From Chloroflexota bacterium (GTDB lineage Bacteria; Chloroflexota; Anaerolineae; B4-G1; SLSP01), in contig JAKJAE010000096.1 of the NCBI GenBank assembly GCA_022707665.1, positions 1 through 8,571 on the forward strand: a stretch of DNA of 8,571 nucleotides. The letters are read 5' to 3'. Positions 1 to 7,441 of the stretch are shown piece after piece. Positions within the stretch are counted from its first letter, which is position 1. Every line of letters starts with the position of its first letter. Position numbers and translations under genes: made by a program. The notes beneath the pieces are model-generated. The model was not told the DNA's origin. It saw only the letters and a program-made list of their open reading frames with translations, and made no database searches.

Positions 1-209
1 GGCGGCCCCTTCCTGGCAAGCACCTCAAGCGCGCTGCGTTGCTCTGGCGTCGCCTGCGCCGGGAAATACCACTTGAGCGCCACAACCTGACCATCGAGGC
101 GTGCACGATAGACCTCGCCCTGTCCGCCCCCTCCAATAAAAACCTCGACCTTACAGACGAGGCCAGACGTGACCGTCTGGACCTCCTGGCCGTCCCGTAG
201 CATTGGCAT
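1..209 (-). CDS. Ser/Thr protein kinase, N-terminal fragment (TerY-P-type cassette kinase)
   Basis: This is the first 69 codons of a Hanks-type protein kinase; the rest lies beyond the left edge. The fragment shows the glycine-rich ATP loop GGGGQGEVY (residues 26-34), then VALKWYFP with the presumed catalytic Lys46, then a helix ending in RKGPP. From memory, the ALKWYFP...ATPEQR...GPP pattern is typical of kinases encoded beside vWA and PP2C genes. That fits its place as the last visible gene of the minus-strand cluster, 35 bases after the LRR stop. The start at 209 is chosen because AGGAGG (215-220 on the plus strand as CCTCCT) lies 5 bases upstream. A second ATG at 203 would be 11 bases away. 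It probably phosphorylates substrates reversed by the neighbouring PP2C. Catalytic-loop residues and any C-terminal sensor domain cannot be seen. Confidence 0.88.
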   Translation of the reverse strand, partial: MPMLRDGQEVQTVTSGLVCKVEVFIGGGGQGEVYRARLDGQVVALKWYFPAQATPEQRSALEVLARKGP

Positions 210-244
210 CTCAACCTCCTGATTGACCCTCGGATGCGGTCTCC

Positions 245-1885
245 TTAATGAGAGACCGTCACACCAGCCTCCTGAAGTCCTCGTATGCCCTCCTCAGTGA
301 CCTTTGGACAGAGGGCCAGATCCACATGGGTCACACCGCTGACACGTTGGAGCAGGCCAAGCCCCTTATCCGTCACCTGCGTGCGCCCGAGGTAGAGCCT
401 GCGTAACTGCTGCAACTCACCAAGGTGCACCAGGCCGGCGTCATGGATCTCCGTACCTTCCAGGTTCAGGCTCTCCAGTGAGTCCAGCATTCCTACTGCC
501 CTGAGGCCTGCATCGGTCACGTGGGTGTCGGAGATGTCGAGGTCCGCCAGGCCCGGAAGTGCTGCCAACGACTGCAGGCCGGCATCCGTCAGCAGCGTAC
601 CAGCCAGAGCGAGCGTCCGCAGCCCTCGCAGGGCACTCAGTCTGGCGACTCCGGCATCGCCCACCCTTGTCCAGCTCAAGTCCAACAGCACCAGCCCGAC
701 AAGCTCGGTCAGATAGATCATACCGGGATCGCCTACAGCGAGCCCTTCCAGGCTCAGCTCCGACAGCGTCCGCAAGGGACGCAGATAGACCATGGAGCGA
801 TCGGAAAGAAGCCCACACCTCCCCAGGTTCAGCGATGAAAGTGCGCGCAACGACCGGAGCGAGGCCAGCATATGGGGTCGGAGATGAACGCAGCCATACA
901 GGCTCAGTGACCAGAGTCCCTTCAGTTCCGCGAGGGCCGCGAGTCCCGAGCCGACGATACCCGTGTGTCCCAAATCGAGCCGCCGCAGCGCCGGGGCTCC
1001 GCGAAGCAGAGCGAGCCCGTCGTCACTAATCCCCGTTCCCGACAGACCCAACGCTATCAGTCTCGGTAATGCCGTCAGAACCGCCACTCCGGCATTCGTG
1101 ACAGACACACACTGTCCCAGCTCGAGTCGCTCTAACCTCGACAGAGCAGCAAGGTGAGGCAGTCCACCGTCCGTGATCCGGGAACACCCCCAGAGGTTGA
1201 GCTCAACAAGCTGATCCTGCCGTGCCACAGAGGCCAGGGCGCCATCATCCAACTGCGTTCTCGACAGGTCGAGCGTCAGAAGCCCGCCGAGGCTCTCGAG
1301 CGGCCTCAATGCCTCGCCGCTGAGGGCAGCGTAGCTCAAGTCAAGGTGTTGTATGGATCCGCCGAAGGACGCAAGGTCACTCGCAAGGCGGCGCAGGCCC
1401 TCATTGTCCGTGCGAGTGACGATACGGCTCTCGACGTCACCCGCCACGCTGATGCTTCCTGGCGTCGCGCCCTGCTCGACCCAGGAATTGTCTGGATCCA
1501 ACCACTGCCGGGTGAACACCTGCGCCGGCACCTCCGAGATCAGTGTGCGCGTCTCAGCGCCACTCTCGCTGGCGACGGTTAGCCCCTCATACGCATCGAT
1601 ACAGGCTGTGACCGCCCACCGGGCAGCTTCTTCAGGTACATAGTACCCATCGCGCAGACGCTGGACCAACCTTGCCACAACCAGAGCGCGCGGAACGTGG
1701 GGCACGGACGCAATGTAGTGACGTATAACCTCCTCGCGCAGCGCCATCTCCAGAAGGTTGACCTCAGCCTTGTGCCCGCCGCACAGATCCAGCATGAGTG
1801 CTCGGCAGCGCCGCGCGTCATAGAGCACGTCCCGCCCAAACTGACGCACGATCTGGAGAAGCACCTGGCGTGGAACGTCGTTCAA
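245..1885 (-). CDS. Leucine-rich-repeat protein with N-terminal helical module, in kinase/phosphatase operon
   Basis: This 546-residue protein has no signal peptide or membrane segment, so it is probably cytoplasmic. Residues 1 to about 105 form a helical module (IVRQFGRDVLYDARRCRALM, then a region with RLVQRL and AARWAV). I recognise it as a recurrent N-terminal piece of bacterial signalling and repeat proteins but cannot name it. A linker (about 106-176) leads to about 15 tandem LRRs (177-541), followed by VTVSH. The repeats follow LxxLxLxxT/CxVTDxGLxxLxxL, the cysteine-containing (AMN1-like) class. Ten repeats have 24 residues and five have 25. Such solenoids usually bind proteins, so a role as adaptor, sensor or kinase target is inferred. 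The start is TTG at 1885, with GGAG 6 bases upstream and an in-frame TGA shortly before. The gene lies 109 bases after the PP2C stop and 35 bases before the kinase. Confidence 0.85.
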   Translation of the reverse strand: MNDVPRQVLLQIVRQFGRDVLYDARRCRALMLDLCGGHKAEVNLLEMALREEVIRHYIASVPHVPRALVVARLVQRLRDGYYVPEEAARWAVTACIDAYEGLTVASESGAETRTLISEVPAQVFTRQWLDPDNSWVEQGATPGSISVAGDVESRIVTRTDNEGLRRLASDLASFGGSIQHLDLSYAALSGEALRPLESLGGLLTLDLSRTQLDDGALASVARQDQLVELNLWGCSRITDGGLPHLAALSRLERLELGQCVSVTNAGVAVLTALPRLIALGLSGTGISDDGLALLRGAPALRRLDLGHTGIVGSGLAALAELKGLWSLSLYGCVHLRPHMLASLRSLRALSSLNLGRCGLLSDRSMVYLRPLRTLSELSLEGLAVGDPGMIYLTELVGLVLLDLSWTRVGDAGVARLSALRGLRTLALAGTLLTDAGLQSLAALPGLADLDISDTHVTDAGLRAVGMLDSLESLNLEGTEIHDAGLVHLGELQQLRRLYLGRTQVTDKGLGLLQRVSGVTHVDLALCPKVTEEGIRGLQEAGVTVSH

Positions 1886-1994
1886 GAGGCTCTCCGAGTT
1901 GCAGCGTCAGGGCATCGAACGCGTCGGCAGCCGCGTCTCTGCCCGAACACTGAGCCGGACTGCCAAGCCAGACTCGGGCCGCCGCACAGCACAG
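1886..1994. other. Intergenic gap between PP2C and LRR genes
   Basis: This 109-base gap is much longer than the other gaps in the cluster (23 and 35 bases). I see no ORF of note; one minus-strand ATG here meets a stop after one codon. A 6-bp inverted repeat (GCCCGA/TCGGGC) lies within it but is not followed by a T tract, so it is not a clear terminator. Readthrough into the LRR gene is likely, though an internal promoter cannot be excluded. Confidence 0.4.
1892..1895 (-). promoter_or_regulatory. Ribosome binding site supporting a TTG start for the LRR gene
   Basis: On the minus strand GGAG sits 6 bases upstream of TTG at 1885. An in-frame TGA lies a few codons further upstream and no ATG or GTG lies between, so the TTG is the only well-placed start that keeps the whole N-terminal helical module. 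Confidence 0.6.
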
Positions 1995-3122
1995 CTACGC
2001 CCTATCAGGGGGATCGTCCGGTGCATCTACCGGCTCTTCATGGTCGAGCGGCACAAGATCATCGGGGCTACCACGCTTGCTTGGCTCGCTGGGACCACGT
2101 TGTTTGATCCGTGCCACGAATCGACTTCGCATCTCCGCGTCGTCTTGCGCCGCACGCGCGGGCGCGAGGTCAGACCCAGTCGGAGCGCTCTCCAGAGCGA
2201 GGATCTCGGCGTCATCAGCGGCGTACTCGCGTGACCCTGACCCATCGCGCGCCGGGTTCGCAAGATGACTCTGGAAGAGTATCCCCACGGAGATGTCATC
2301 GCCGCTACCAGCCACCGATGCCTGTGCCAGCCAGCCCGGCAGTCCCTCAGCAATGACCTCGGCGCCCTCATGGCAGAGCATCTCGAAGACGTCCGACCCC
2401 ACCTTGAGGAAGGCCTCTTCGTTGATGAAAGAGTTGGCGTAGCCATCTGTGGAAAGCAAAATTAGCGAGGGGCCTTGATCAACGACGGCCTCAAAGCGCA
2501 CCCGAACCTCACGCGCGGCGTGCTCCATACATAGAGACGTCGTCTCATTGGCAATAAGCCGGGGGTCGTGCGCGAAGGGACGCACCACAGCACCGTCCTC
2601 GGAGACCGACAGAATGTCACCGTCTCCGAGTTGCAGATAGGCAATATAGTCGGCAGCGACGAGCGCAGCGACGACCGTAGCACCATAGGCGAGTCGCGGG
2701 CTATCGAGGACCTCCTGGCGCCCGGAAGGCCCGCGCTTGGCCTCGACGCGTGCCAGCTCCGCCTCCGTGAACGGGGCCTCCGCGAGATGGCGATCGACAG
2801 CCGCGCGCCACTCCTTCACGATCTGGGGCGGGAGGCGCTCCTCCAGCGCACGCTTGACTGCCGATAGATGGCGTGCTGCGGGCTGGATCAGAAGGAGCTC
2901 CTGCAACAGCGACAGCGTGCGTTCCACCGCGATACGGGAGCCGATGTCGCTGCGGAAGCTCTTATCACTGCCATGGCCATCAGACACCACGAGGATCAGC
3001 GGTGGCCCGTGCTGGTCGTCGGGCCACCAGAGGATGGCATCCTGGTTGGGTAGATTCGCACGCTCGTGCGACGCACCGCGCACGGTCGCGCCTATGACGC
3101 GCCATTCCGACGCCTGTGACAT
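1995..3122 (-). CDS. PP2C-family Ser/Thr protein phosphatase (TerY-P-type)
   Basis: This 375-residue protein should remove phosphate from Ser/Thr residues in a Mn2+/Mg2+-dependent reaction, opposing the kinase encoded downstream. The PP2C domain spans about residues 8-283. Visible motifs are HERANLPNQD (19-28), SDGHGS with metal ligand Asp48 (47-52), LGDGD (165-169), STDGYANSF with Asp226 (224-232) and GDDISVGIL (274-282). After about residue 290 comes an acidic, Pro/Ser/Ala-rich tail that is probably disordered. The start at 3122 (MSQASEWRV) begins right at the domain and falls 23 bases after the vWA stop. A longer in-frame start at 3299 would overlap the vWA gene by about 150 bases with Arg-rich, non-conserved sequence, so I reject it. 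The ribosome site is weak (AAGAAG), so translational coupling to the vWA gene is plausible. Confidence 0.9.
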   Translation of the reverse strand: MSQASEWRVIGATVRGASHERANLPNQDAILWWPDDQHGPPLILVVSDGHGSDKSFRSDIGSRIAVERTLSLLQELLLIQPAARHLSAVKRALEERLPPQIVKEWRAAVDRHLAEAPFTEAELARVEAKRGPSGRQEVLDSPRLAYGATVVAALVAADYIAYLQLGDGDILSVSEDGAVVRPFAHDPRLIANETTSLCMEHAAREVRVRFEAVVDQGPSLILLSTDGYANSFINEEAFLKVGSDVFEMLCHEGAEVIAEGLPGWLAQASVAGSGDDISVGILFQSHLANPARDGSGSREYAADDAEILALESAPTGSDLAPARAAQDDAEMRSRFVARIKQRGPSEPSKRGSPDDLVPLDHEEPVDAPDDPPDRA

Positions 3123-3145
3123 AGCTTCTTGTCCAGGTCGACGGA

Positions 3146-3865
3146 CTACCAGACGTCGTCCGCGGTAACTGGGCCTCCGCTTCCGCCAGCCGGAGCAACC
3201 GTGGGTACGGCCGGGACCGGTACGTTGGTCGTCGGGGCTGCGCCTGCGGACTGACTCGCCGGAGATGACGCGGACTTGAGCACGGCCGTGGAGACCCACT
3301 TGATGTAGTTGACCAGCGACTCAGGGTTGTTCGCCTGCAGCGGCTTGATCTCGACGTGACCGATGAACTTCTGAAGGACGTCGTGGTCAGCATCCGAACC
3401 AATGGCGATGGCGATCCTGACTGCCTTCTTGCCCCAGGGCTGGTCCATCAGTTCAGCGAGCCCTTTTTCAAAACTGTCAGTGGGCTGACCATCAGAGATA
3501 AGCACGAGGACCGGCGGCAGCGCGCGGTCAGTCATCGGCGGGATCTTGAGCTGTTCAGCGACCATGGACAAAGCCTTGCCCATATCCGTGACGCCGTCGG
3601 CCTGCAGATCCACCCACTTGAAATCCTCGACGGGCGTCGGCTGCGAAATGTGCCACTGGGCGCCGCTCGAGAATCTGATTGCCCGCACCAGAACTTGAGC
3701 GTTGGGGTTTTCGGCGGCCACCTTCTGCATATGAGGAATCGCCTCGCGGATCGCAACGTTCAGCGACTGGATCTTGCCGTCGGTCTTCATGGACCCGGAA
3801 CAGTCCGCGATCCAGATGAAATGCAATGGGCGTGTGGCAAGCTCACCACCAGGTCGTCGGTTCAT
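3146..3865 (-). CDS. vWA-domain protein, TerY-like
   Basis: This 239-residue protein is mainly a von Willebrand factor A domain (about residues 12-195). The metal-ion-dependent adhesion site is complete: DCSGSM (Asp21, Ser23, Ser25), Thr93 in GVTDMG and Asp125 in ISDGQPTD. A Pro/Ala/Val/Thr-rich tail (about 197-232) ends in TADDVW. TerY-like vWA proteins beside PP2C and kinase genes are a known predicted phospho-signalling triad; the vWA part is thought to bind partners through the bound metal. There is no signal peptide or membrane segment, so it should be cytoplasmic. The start at 3865 has a strong AAGGAGG (3873-3879) 7 bases upstream. It is the first gene of the minus-strand cluster, behind a near-consensus promoter. 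I do not assign a gene symbol because no tellurite-resistance genes are visible here. Confidence 0.9.
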   Translation of the reverse strand: MNRRPGGELATRPLHFIWIADCSGSMKTDGKIQSLNVAIREAIPHMQKVAAENPNAQVLVRAIRFSSGAQWHISQPTPVEDFKWVDLQADGVTDMGKALSMVAEQLKIPPMTDRALPPVLVLISDGQPTDSFEKGLAELMDQPWGKKAVRIAIAIGSDADHDVLQKFIGHVEIKPLQANNPESLVNYIKWVSTAVLKSASSPASQSAGAAPTTNVPVPAVPTVAPAGGSGGPVTADDVW

Positions 3866-3926
3866 TCAGTTACCTCCTTGCTGATCGCCATCGGGCCACC
3901 GGCACGACGTCCTGGTATGCCCCAGG

Positions 3927-5393
<1,467 letters not shown>

Positions 5394-5418
5394 CGCCGAA
5401 CACTGCTCTCGGAGTCCA

Positions 5419-5451
5419 AACAGGGGAGCCCATTTGATGGGTTCCCCTGTT
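5419..5451 (+). terminator. Intrinsic terminator after enolase
   Basis: Arms 5419-5432 and 5438-5451 form a 14-bp stem with a TTTGA loop and one G-T wobble, starting 26 bases after the enolase stop. The bases after it (GTGT) are only weakly T-rich. On the minus strand the stem is followed by TTT, so it may also stop leftward transcription. Confidence 0.8.
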
Positions 5452-5532
5452 GTGTAGGACGGAAGTGACAGGTCCTGGATTCTGATCCGCGACAGGGCGA
5501 TCGCATTTCGCCGTCACGGGAGTGCAGAGCTT

Positions 5533-5564
5533 CCCTTCGCAAGGTTTCCGCACCTTGCGAAGGG
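5533..5564. repeat. Perfect 13-bp inverted repeat
   Basis: Arms 5533-5545 (CCCTTCGCAAGGT) and 5552-5564 (ACCTTGCGAAGGG) match exactly around a 6-base loop. Neither strand has a clear T tract after it. It could be a factor-independent stop for the OsmC transcript, an RNA structure, or a member of a dispersed palindrome family. Confidence 0.6.
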
Positions 5565-5606
5565 TTCCGGTAGGTGTGCGGTGCTGCGCCGGCGCTCGGA
5601 ACCCTT
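5560..5606. repeat. 10-bp inverted repeat overlapping the previous stem
   Basis: AAGGGTTCCG (5560-5569) pairs perfectly with CGGAACCCTT (5597-5606). The loop contains the palindrome GCGCCGGCGC (5586-5595). Bases 5560-5564 are also used by the 5533-5564 stem, so the two foldings compete. Confidence 0.5.
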
Positions 5607-5647
5607 GTGAGAGTCCACCGCGTTACGACGCACAACCTCATCAGAAT

Positions 5648-5665
5648 CCGGGATCAGGTTCCCGG
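5648..5665 (-). terminator. Possible weak terminator hairpin after the OsmC gene
   Basis: On the minus strand, CCGGGA (5660-5665) and TCCCGG (5648-5653) form a 6-bp stem with a 6-base loop, starting 10 bases after the OsmC stop codon. Only ATTCTG follows, so the T tract is poor and termination is uncertain. Confidence 0.35.
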
Positions 5666-5675
5666 GATATGCAGA

Positions 5676-6077
5676 TTACCCGTACTGCGTCTGAACAACG
5701 ACGGCCGGTGGATTCTCAAGATGTCGCTTCACAGCACACAGCTCAGCCGAGCGGATCAAGGCCGCCTCGTATTTCCTGGGGAAGTCGGCAGGGACATGAA
5801 TCGTCAGTCGCACCTCACTGACCATATGTGTGGACGGGTCCATCTCAATCACCTGCGTGAGCCGCACATCCTCAGCCGCCACGCCCCGCTGCTGGCAGAA
5901 ACTCAGCACGTAGATGCCAGCGCACGTTCCCATCGACGCCAGAAACAGGTCAAAGGGCGTCGGGAAGGCCCCCGCCCCACCCCCGCGCACAGGTTGATCG
6001 GTTCGAATGACGAAGTCCTCGCTGGCTGCATCCACCTGCGCACCGCCGGGGAAGGTGATCACGAATTCACGGGCCAT
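5676..6077 (-). CDS. OsmC/Ohr-family peroxiredoxin-like protein
   Basis: OsmC-family proteins reduce organic or inorganic hydroperoxides with a pair of cysteines. This 133-residue protein has the family plan: a strand-rich start, FPTPFDLFLASMGTCAGIYV (residues 38-57) with the first cysteine Cys52, and ELCAVKRHLENP (112-123) with the second, Cys114. An extra Cys61 follows the first. The CAVKRHLENPP ending resembles the general OsmC-like subgroup rather than classical Ohr, so the substrate is not certain. The start at 6077 has AAGGAG (6085-6090) 7 bases upstream. It lies 73 bases after the radical SAM gene on the same strand with no obvious terminator between, so the two may be co-transcribed. 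A TAGAAT in the gap could serve as an own -10, but I see no good -35. Confidence 0.9.
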   Translation of the reverse strand: MAREFVITFPGGAQVDAASEDFVIRTDQPVRGGGAGAFPTPFDLFLASMGTCAGIYVLSFCQQRGVAAEDVRLTQVIEMDPSTHMVSEVRLTIHVPADFPRKYEAALIRSAELCAVKRHLENPPAVVVQTQYG

Positions 6078-6150
6078 CTGCTGTCTCCTTGTCTGCCAAC
6101 GTTTCGTAATTCACCCATTCTACCACACCACACGGATGCGTAAGGAAGGC

Positions 6151-7323
6151 TCAGGAACTGCCAAGGGGCGTGCCGGCTGTCCAGAAGGAGAGCTGACGGG
6201 CCGCGGTGTGGCCATCGAGTAGCACGAAAGGCATGGCCCGCTGCACAACGATACCAAGACGGCGAAGATCGCTCACGTCAGTGAGCCGACCCTTGCGCCG
6301 CTCCTGGACGATCCGATCTGCAGTAGTCGGTCCGATACCAGGGACACGTAGCAGCAGGTGACGCTCGGCCGCGTTAACCTCGACGGGGCTCTCGAGCAAA
6401 TGGGTCTGTGCCCAGGCAAGCTTCGGGTCCGTGTCAAGTGGCAGGTCTCCTTCACTCCCAAAGGGCAACTCCTCCACGTCAAAGGCATAGTCGCGCAGCA
6501 GGAACGATGCCTGGTAGAGCCGGTGCTCGCGACGCGCCTGAATCGGCGGCTGATTCTCCAAAGGTGTGCCGGGCACCGGGTTGAACCCACTGAAGTAGGT
6601 CCGTGCCAGCCCCAGTTCGCGGTACAGGTAGGACGAAGTTAGCAGCAACTCCAGATCGGATTCGCCGACGGCCCCAACGACAAACTGCGTCGTCAGGCTT
6701 GGACGCCGCCCGATACTGCTGCCCCCGGTTGCCAGTTCGTGCGCCCACCGCAGGCGCTGCAGGAGATCGGCGGAGAAGCCTTTGCGGGGGGCAAGCGTCG
6801 ACAGCCGGTTGGCGTTGGGCGCCTCCAGGTTGAGCGAGACTCGGTCGGACCAACGCATAGTCTCGGCCACCTGAGCTTTGTCGGCACCCGGCATAATCTT
6901 GGCATGCAGGTAGCCCGAGAAGTGGTACTTGCGTCGCAGCAACTCCGCTGTGGCGATGATGCTGTCCTGTGTGTGAATACCACCGCCCACCAGGCCCGAG
7001 CTCAAGAAGATTCCCTTCACGATGCCGTGCCGCCACAGTTGGTCACTCAGCCTTGCCAACTCGTCGGCAGAGAAGGTCGCACGACGCACATCGCGTCCCG
7101 AACGAAAAGCGCAGTAGCGGCAGTCATTCTCACACGCCGATGACACGAGCGTCTTCAGGATTGGGATCCGCCGACCACCGGGTAGGGTCGCGTGCGAAAC
7201 ACACTTGGCAAGGTCCCTGGGGGTTCGTGGTGCCAGCAAATGTCGACCGTCTGCTGCAACGTCGTCCGCACACTCATCGGCAGCGGCTGGCCCGAGGATC
7301 TGAAGCTTCTCAATCGCGTCCAT
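6151..7323 (-). CDS. Radical SAM protein with C-terminal helix-hairpin-helix (putative DNA modification/repair family)
   Basis: This 390-residue protein matches the family described as putative DNA modification/repair radical SAM proteins, usually encoded beside a uracil-DNA-glycosylase-like partner. The [4Fe-4S] motif is CENDCRYC (Cys64, Cys68, Cys71), preceded by KTLVSSA. Residues of the radical SAM barrel include GIFLSSGLVGGG (103-114) and SLNLEAPN (163-170). GFNPVPGTPLEN (246-257) follows. Near the C-terminus LLRVPGIGPTTADRIVQER (324-342) is a helix-hairpin-helix, which usually binds DNA. The substrate is unknown for the family. The start at 7323 has GGAG (7329-7332) 5 bases upstream and gives the expected MDAIEKLQIL beginning. 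No partner gene is visible on either side: an OsmC gene lies downstream and an oxidoreductase is divergent. Confidence 0.9.
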   Translation of the reverse strand: MDAIEKLQILGPAAADECADDVAADGRHLLAPRTPRDLAKCVSHATLPGGRRIPILKTLVSSACENDCRYCAFRSGRDVRRATFSADELARLSDQLWRHGIVKGIFLSSGLVGGGIHTQDSIIATAELLRRKYHFSGYLHAKIMPGADKAQVAETMRWSDRVSLNLEAPNANRLSTLAPRKGFSADLLQRLRWAHELATGGSSIGRRPSLTTQFVVGAVGESDLELLLTSSYLYRELGLARTYFSGFNPVPGTPLENQPPIQARREHRLYQASFLLRDYAFDVEELPFGSEGDLPLDTDPKLAWAQTHLLESPVEVNAAERHLLLRVPGIGPTTADRIVQERRKGRLTDVSDLRRLGIVVQRAMPFVLLDGHTAARQLSFWTAGTPLGSS

Positions 7324-7338
7324 AGGTTCTCCAACTCC

Positions 7339-7367
7339 ATGATACGAACTAATGTTCTATTTGTCAA
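7339..7367 (-). promoter_or_regulatory. Near-consensus promoter for the radical SAM gene
   Basis: On the minus strand TTGACA (7362-7367), a 17-base spacer and TATCAT (7339-7344) make a near-ideal sigma70 promoter. The predicted start site, about 7332, leaves a leader of only about 9-10 bases, with GGAG at its very 5' end. Confidence 0.7.
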
Positions 7368-7371
7368 CCCT

Positions 7372-7400
7372 ATTGTACTGTCTCTCTTTGGCTGTACAAT
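7372..7400. promoter_or_regulatory. Candidate operator: inverted repeat ATTGTAC-N15-GTACAAT
   Basis: Perfect 7-bp half-sites at 7372-7378 and 7394-7400 have centres 22 bases apart, about two helical turns. The right half-site contains the likely -10 of the plus-strand oxidoreductase gene, and the left half-site lies just upstream of the -35 of the radical SAM promoter. A dimeric regulator bound here could control both genes. The regulator is not visible in the window. Confidence 0.4.
7373..7400 (+). promoter_or_regulatory. Possible promoter for the FAD oxidoreductase gene
   Basis: TACAAT (7395-7400) is a one-mismatch -10, with TTGTAC (7373-7378) 16 bases upstream as a weak -35. Transcription would start near 7407, giving a leader of about 35 bases. 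The elements coincide with the two arms of the inverted repeat. Confidence 0.4.
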
Positions 7401-7441
7401 CCCTCCCATCCGGCAACGCTCGATGGTGAAAGGAAAGCAAT

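Larger units (their letters stand above)
5452..5675. other. Structured intergenic region with no convincing gene
   Basis: This stretch lies between the enolase terminator and the end of the OsmC gene, which are convergent. Its open frames show no recognisable domain and no sound start signal. It does hold several inverted repeats, listed separately, including two stems that share bases. Confidence 0.5.

Noticed and set aside
559..1029. 156-codon plus-strand frame inside the LRR gene
   Set aside because: The opposite strand carries a regular series of leucine-rich repeats, so this frame is a by-product of repetitive codon pattern.
3123..3299. 59-residue N-terminal extension of the PP2C phosphatase
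   Set aside because: It would overlap the vWA coding end, is Arg-rich without conserved pattern, and the later ATG sits directly at the phosphatase domain.
5497..5504. GCGATCGC palindrome, as in cyanobacterial HIP1 sites
   Set aside because: I noticed only this one copy; HIP1 would be expected many times in a cyanobacterial stretch of this size.
5574..6143. 189-codon plus-strand frame over the OsmC gene
   Set aside because: It opposes a gene with a good ribosome site and both conserved cysteines; its own product has no recognisable pattern.
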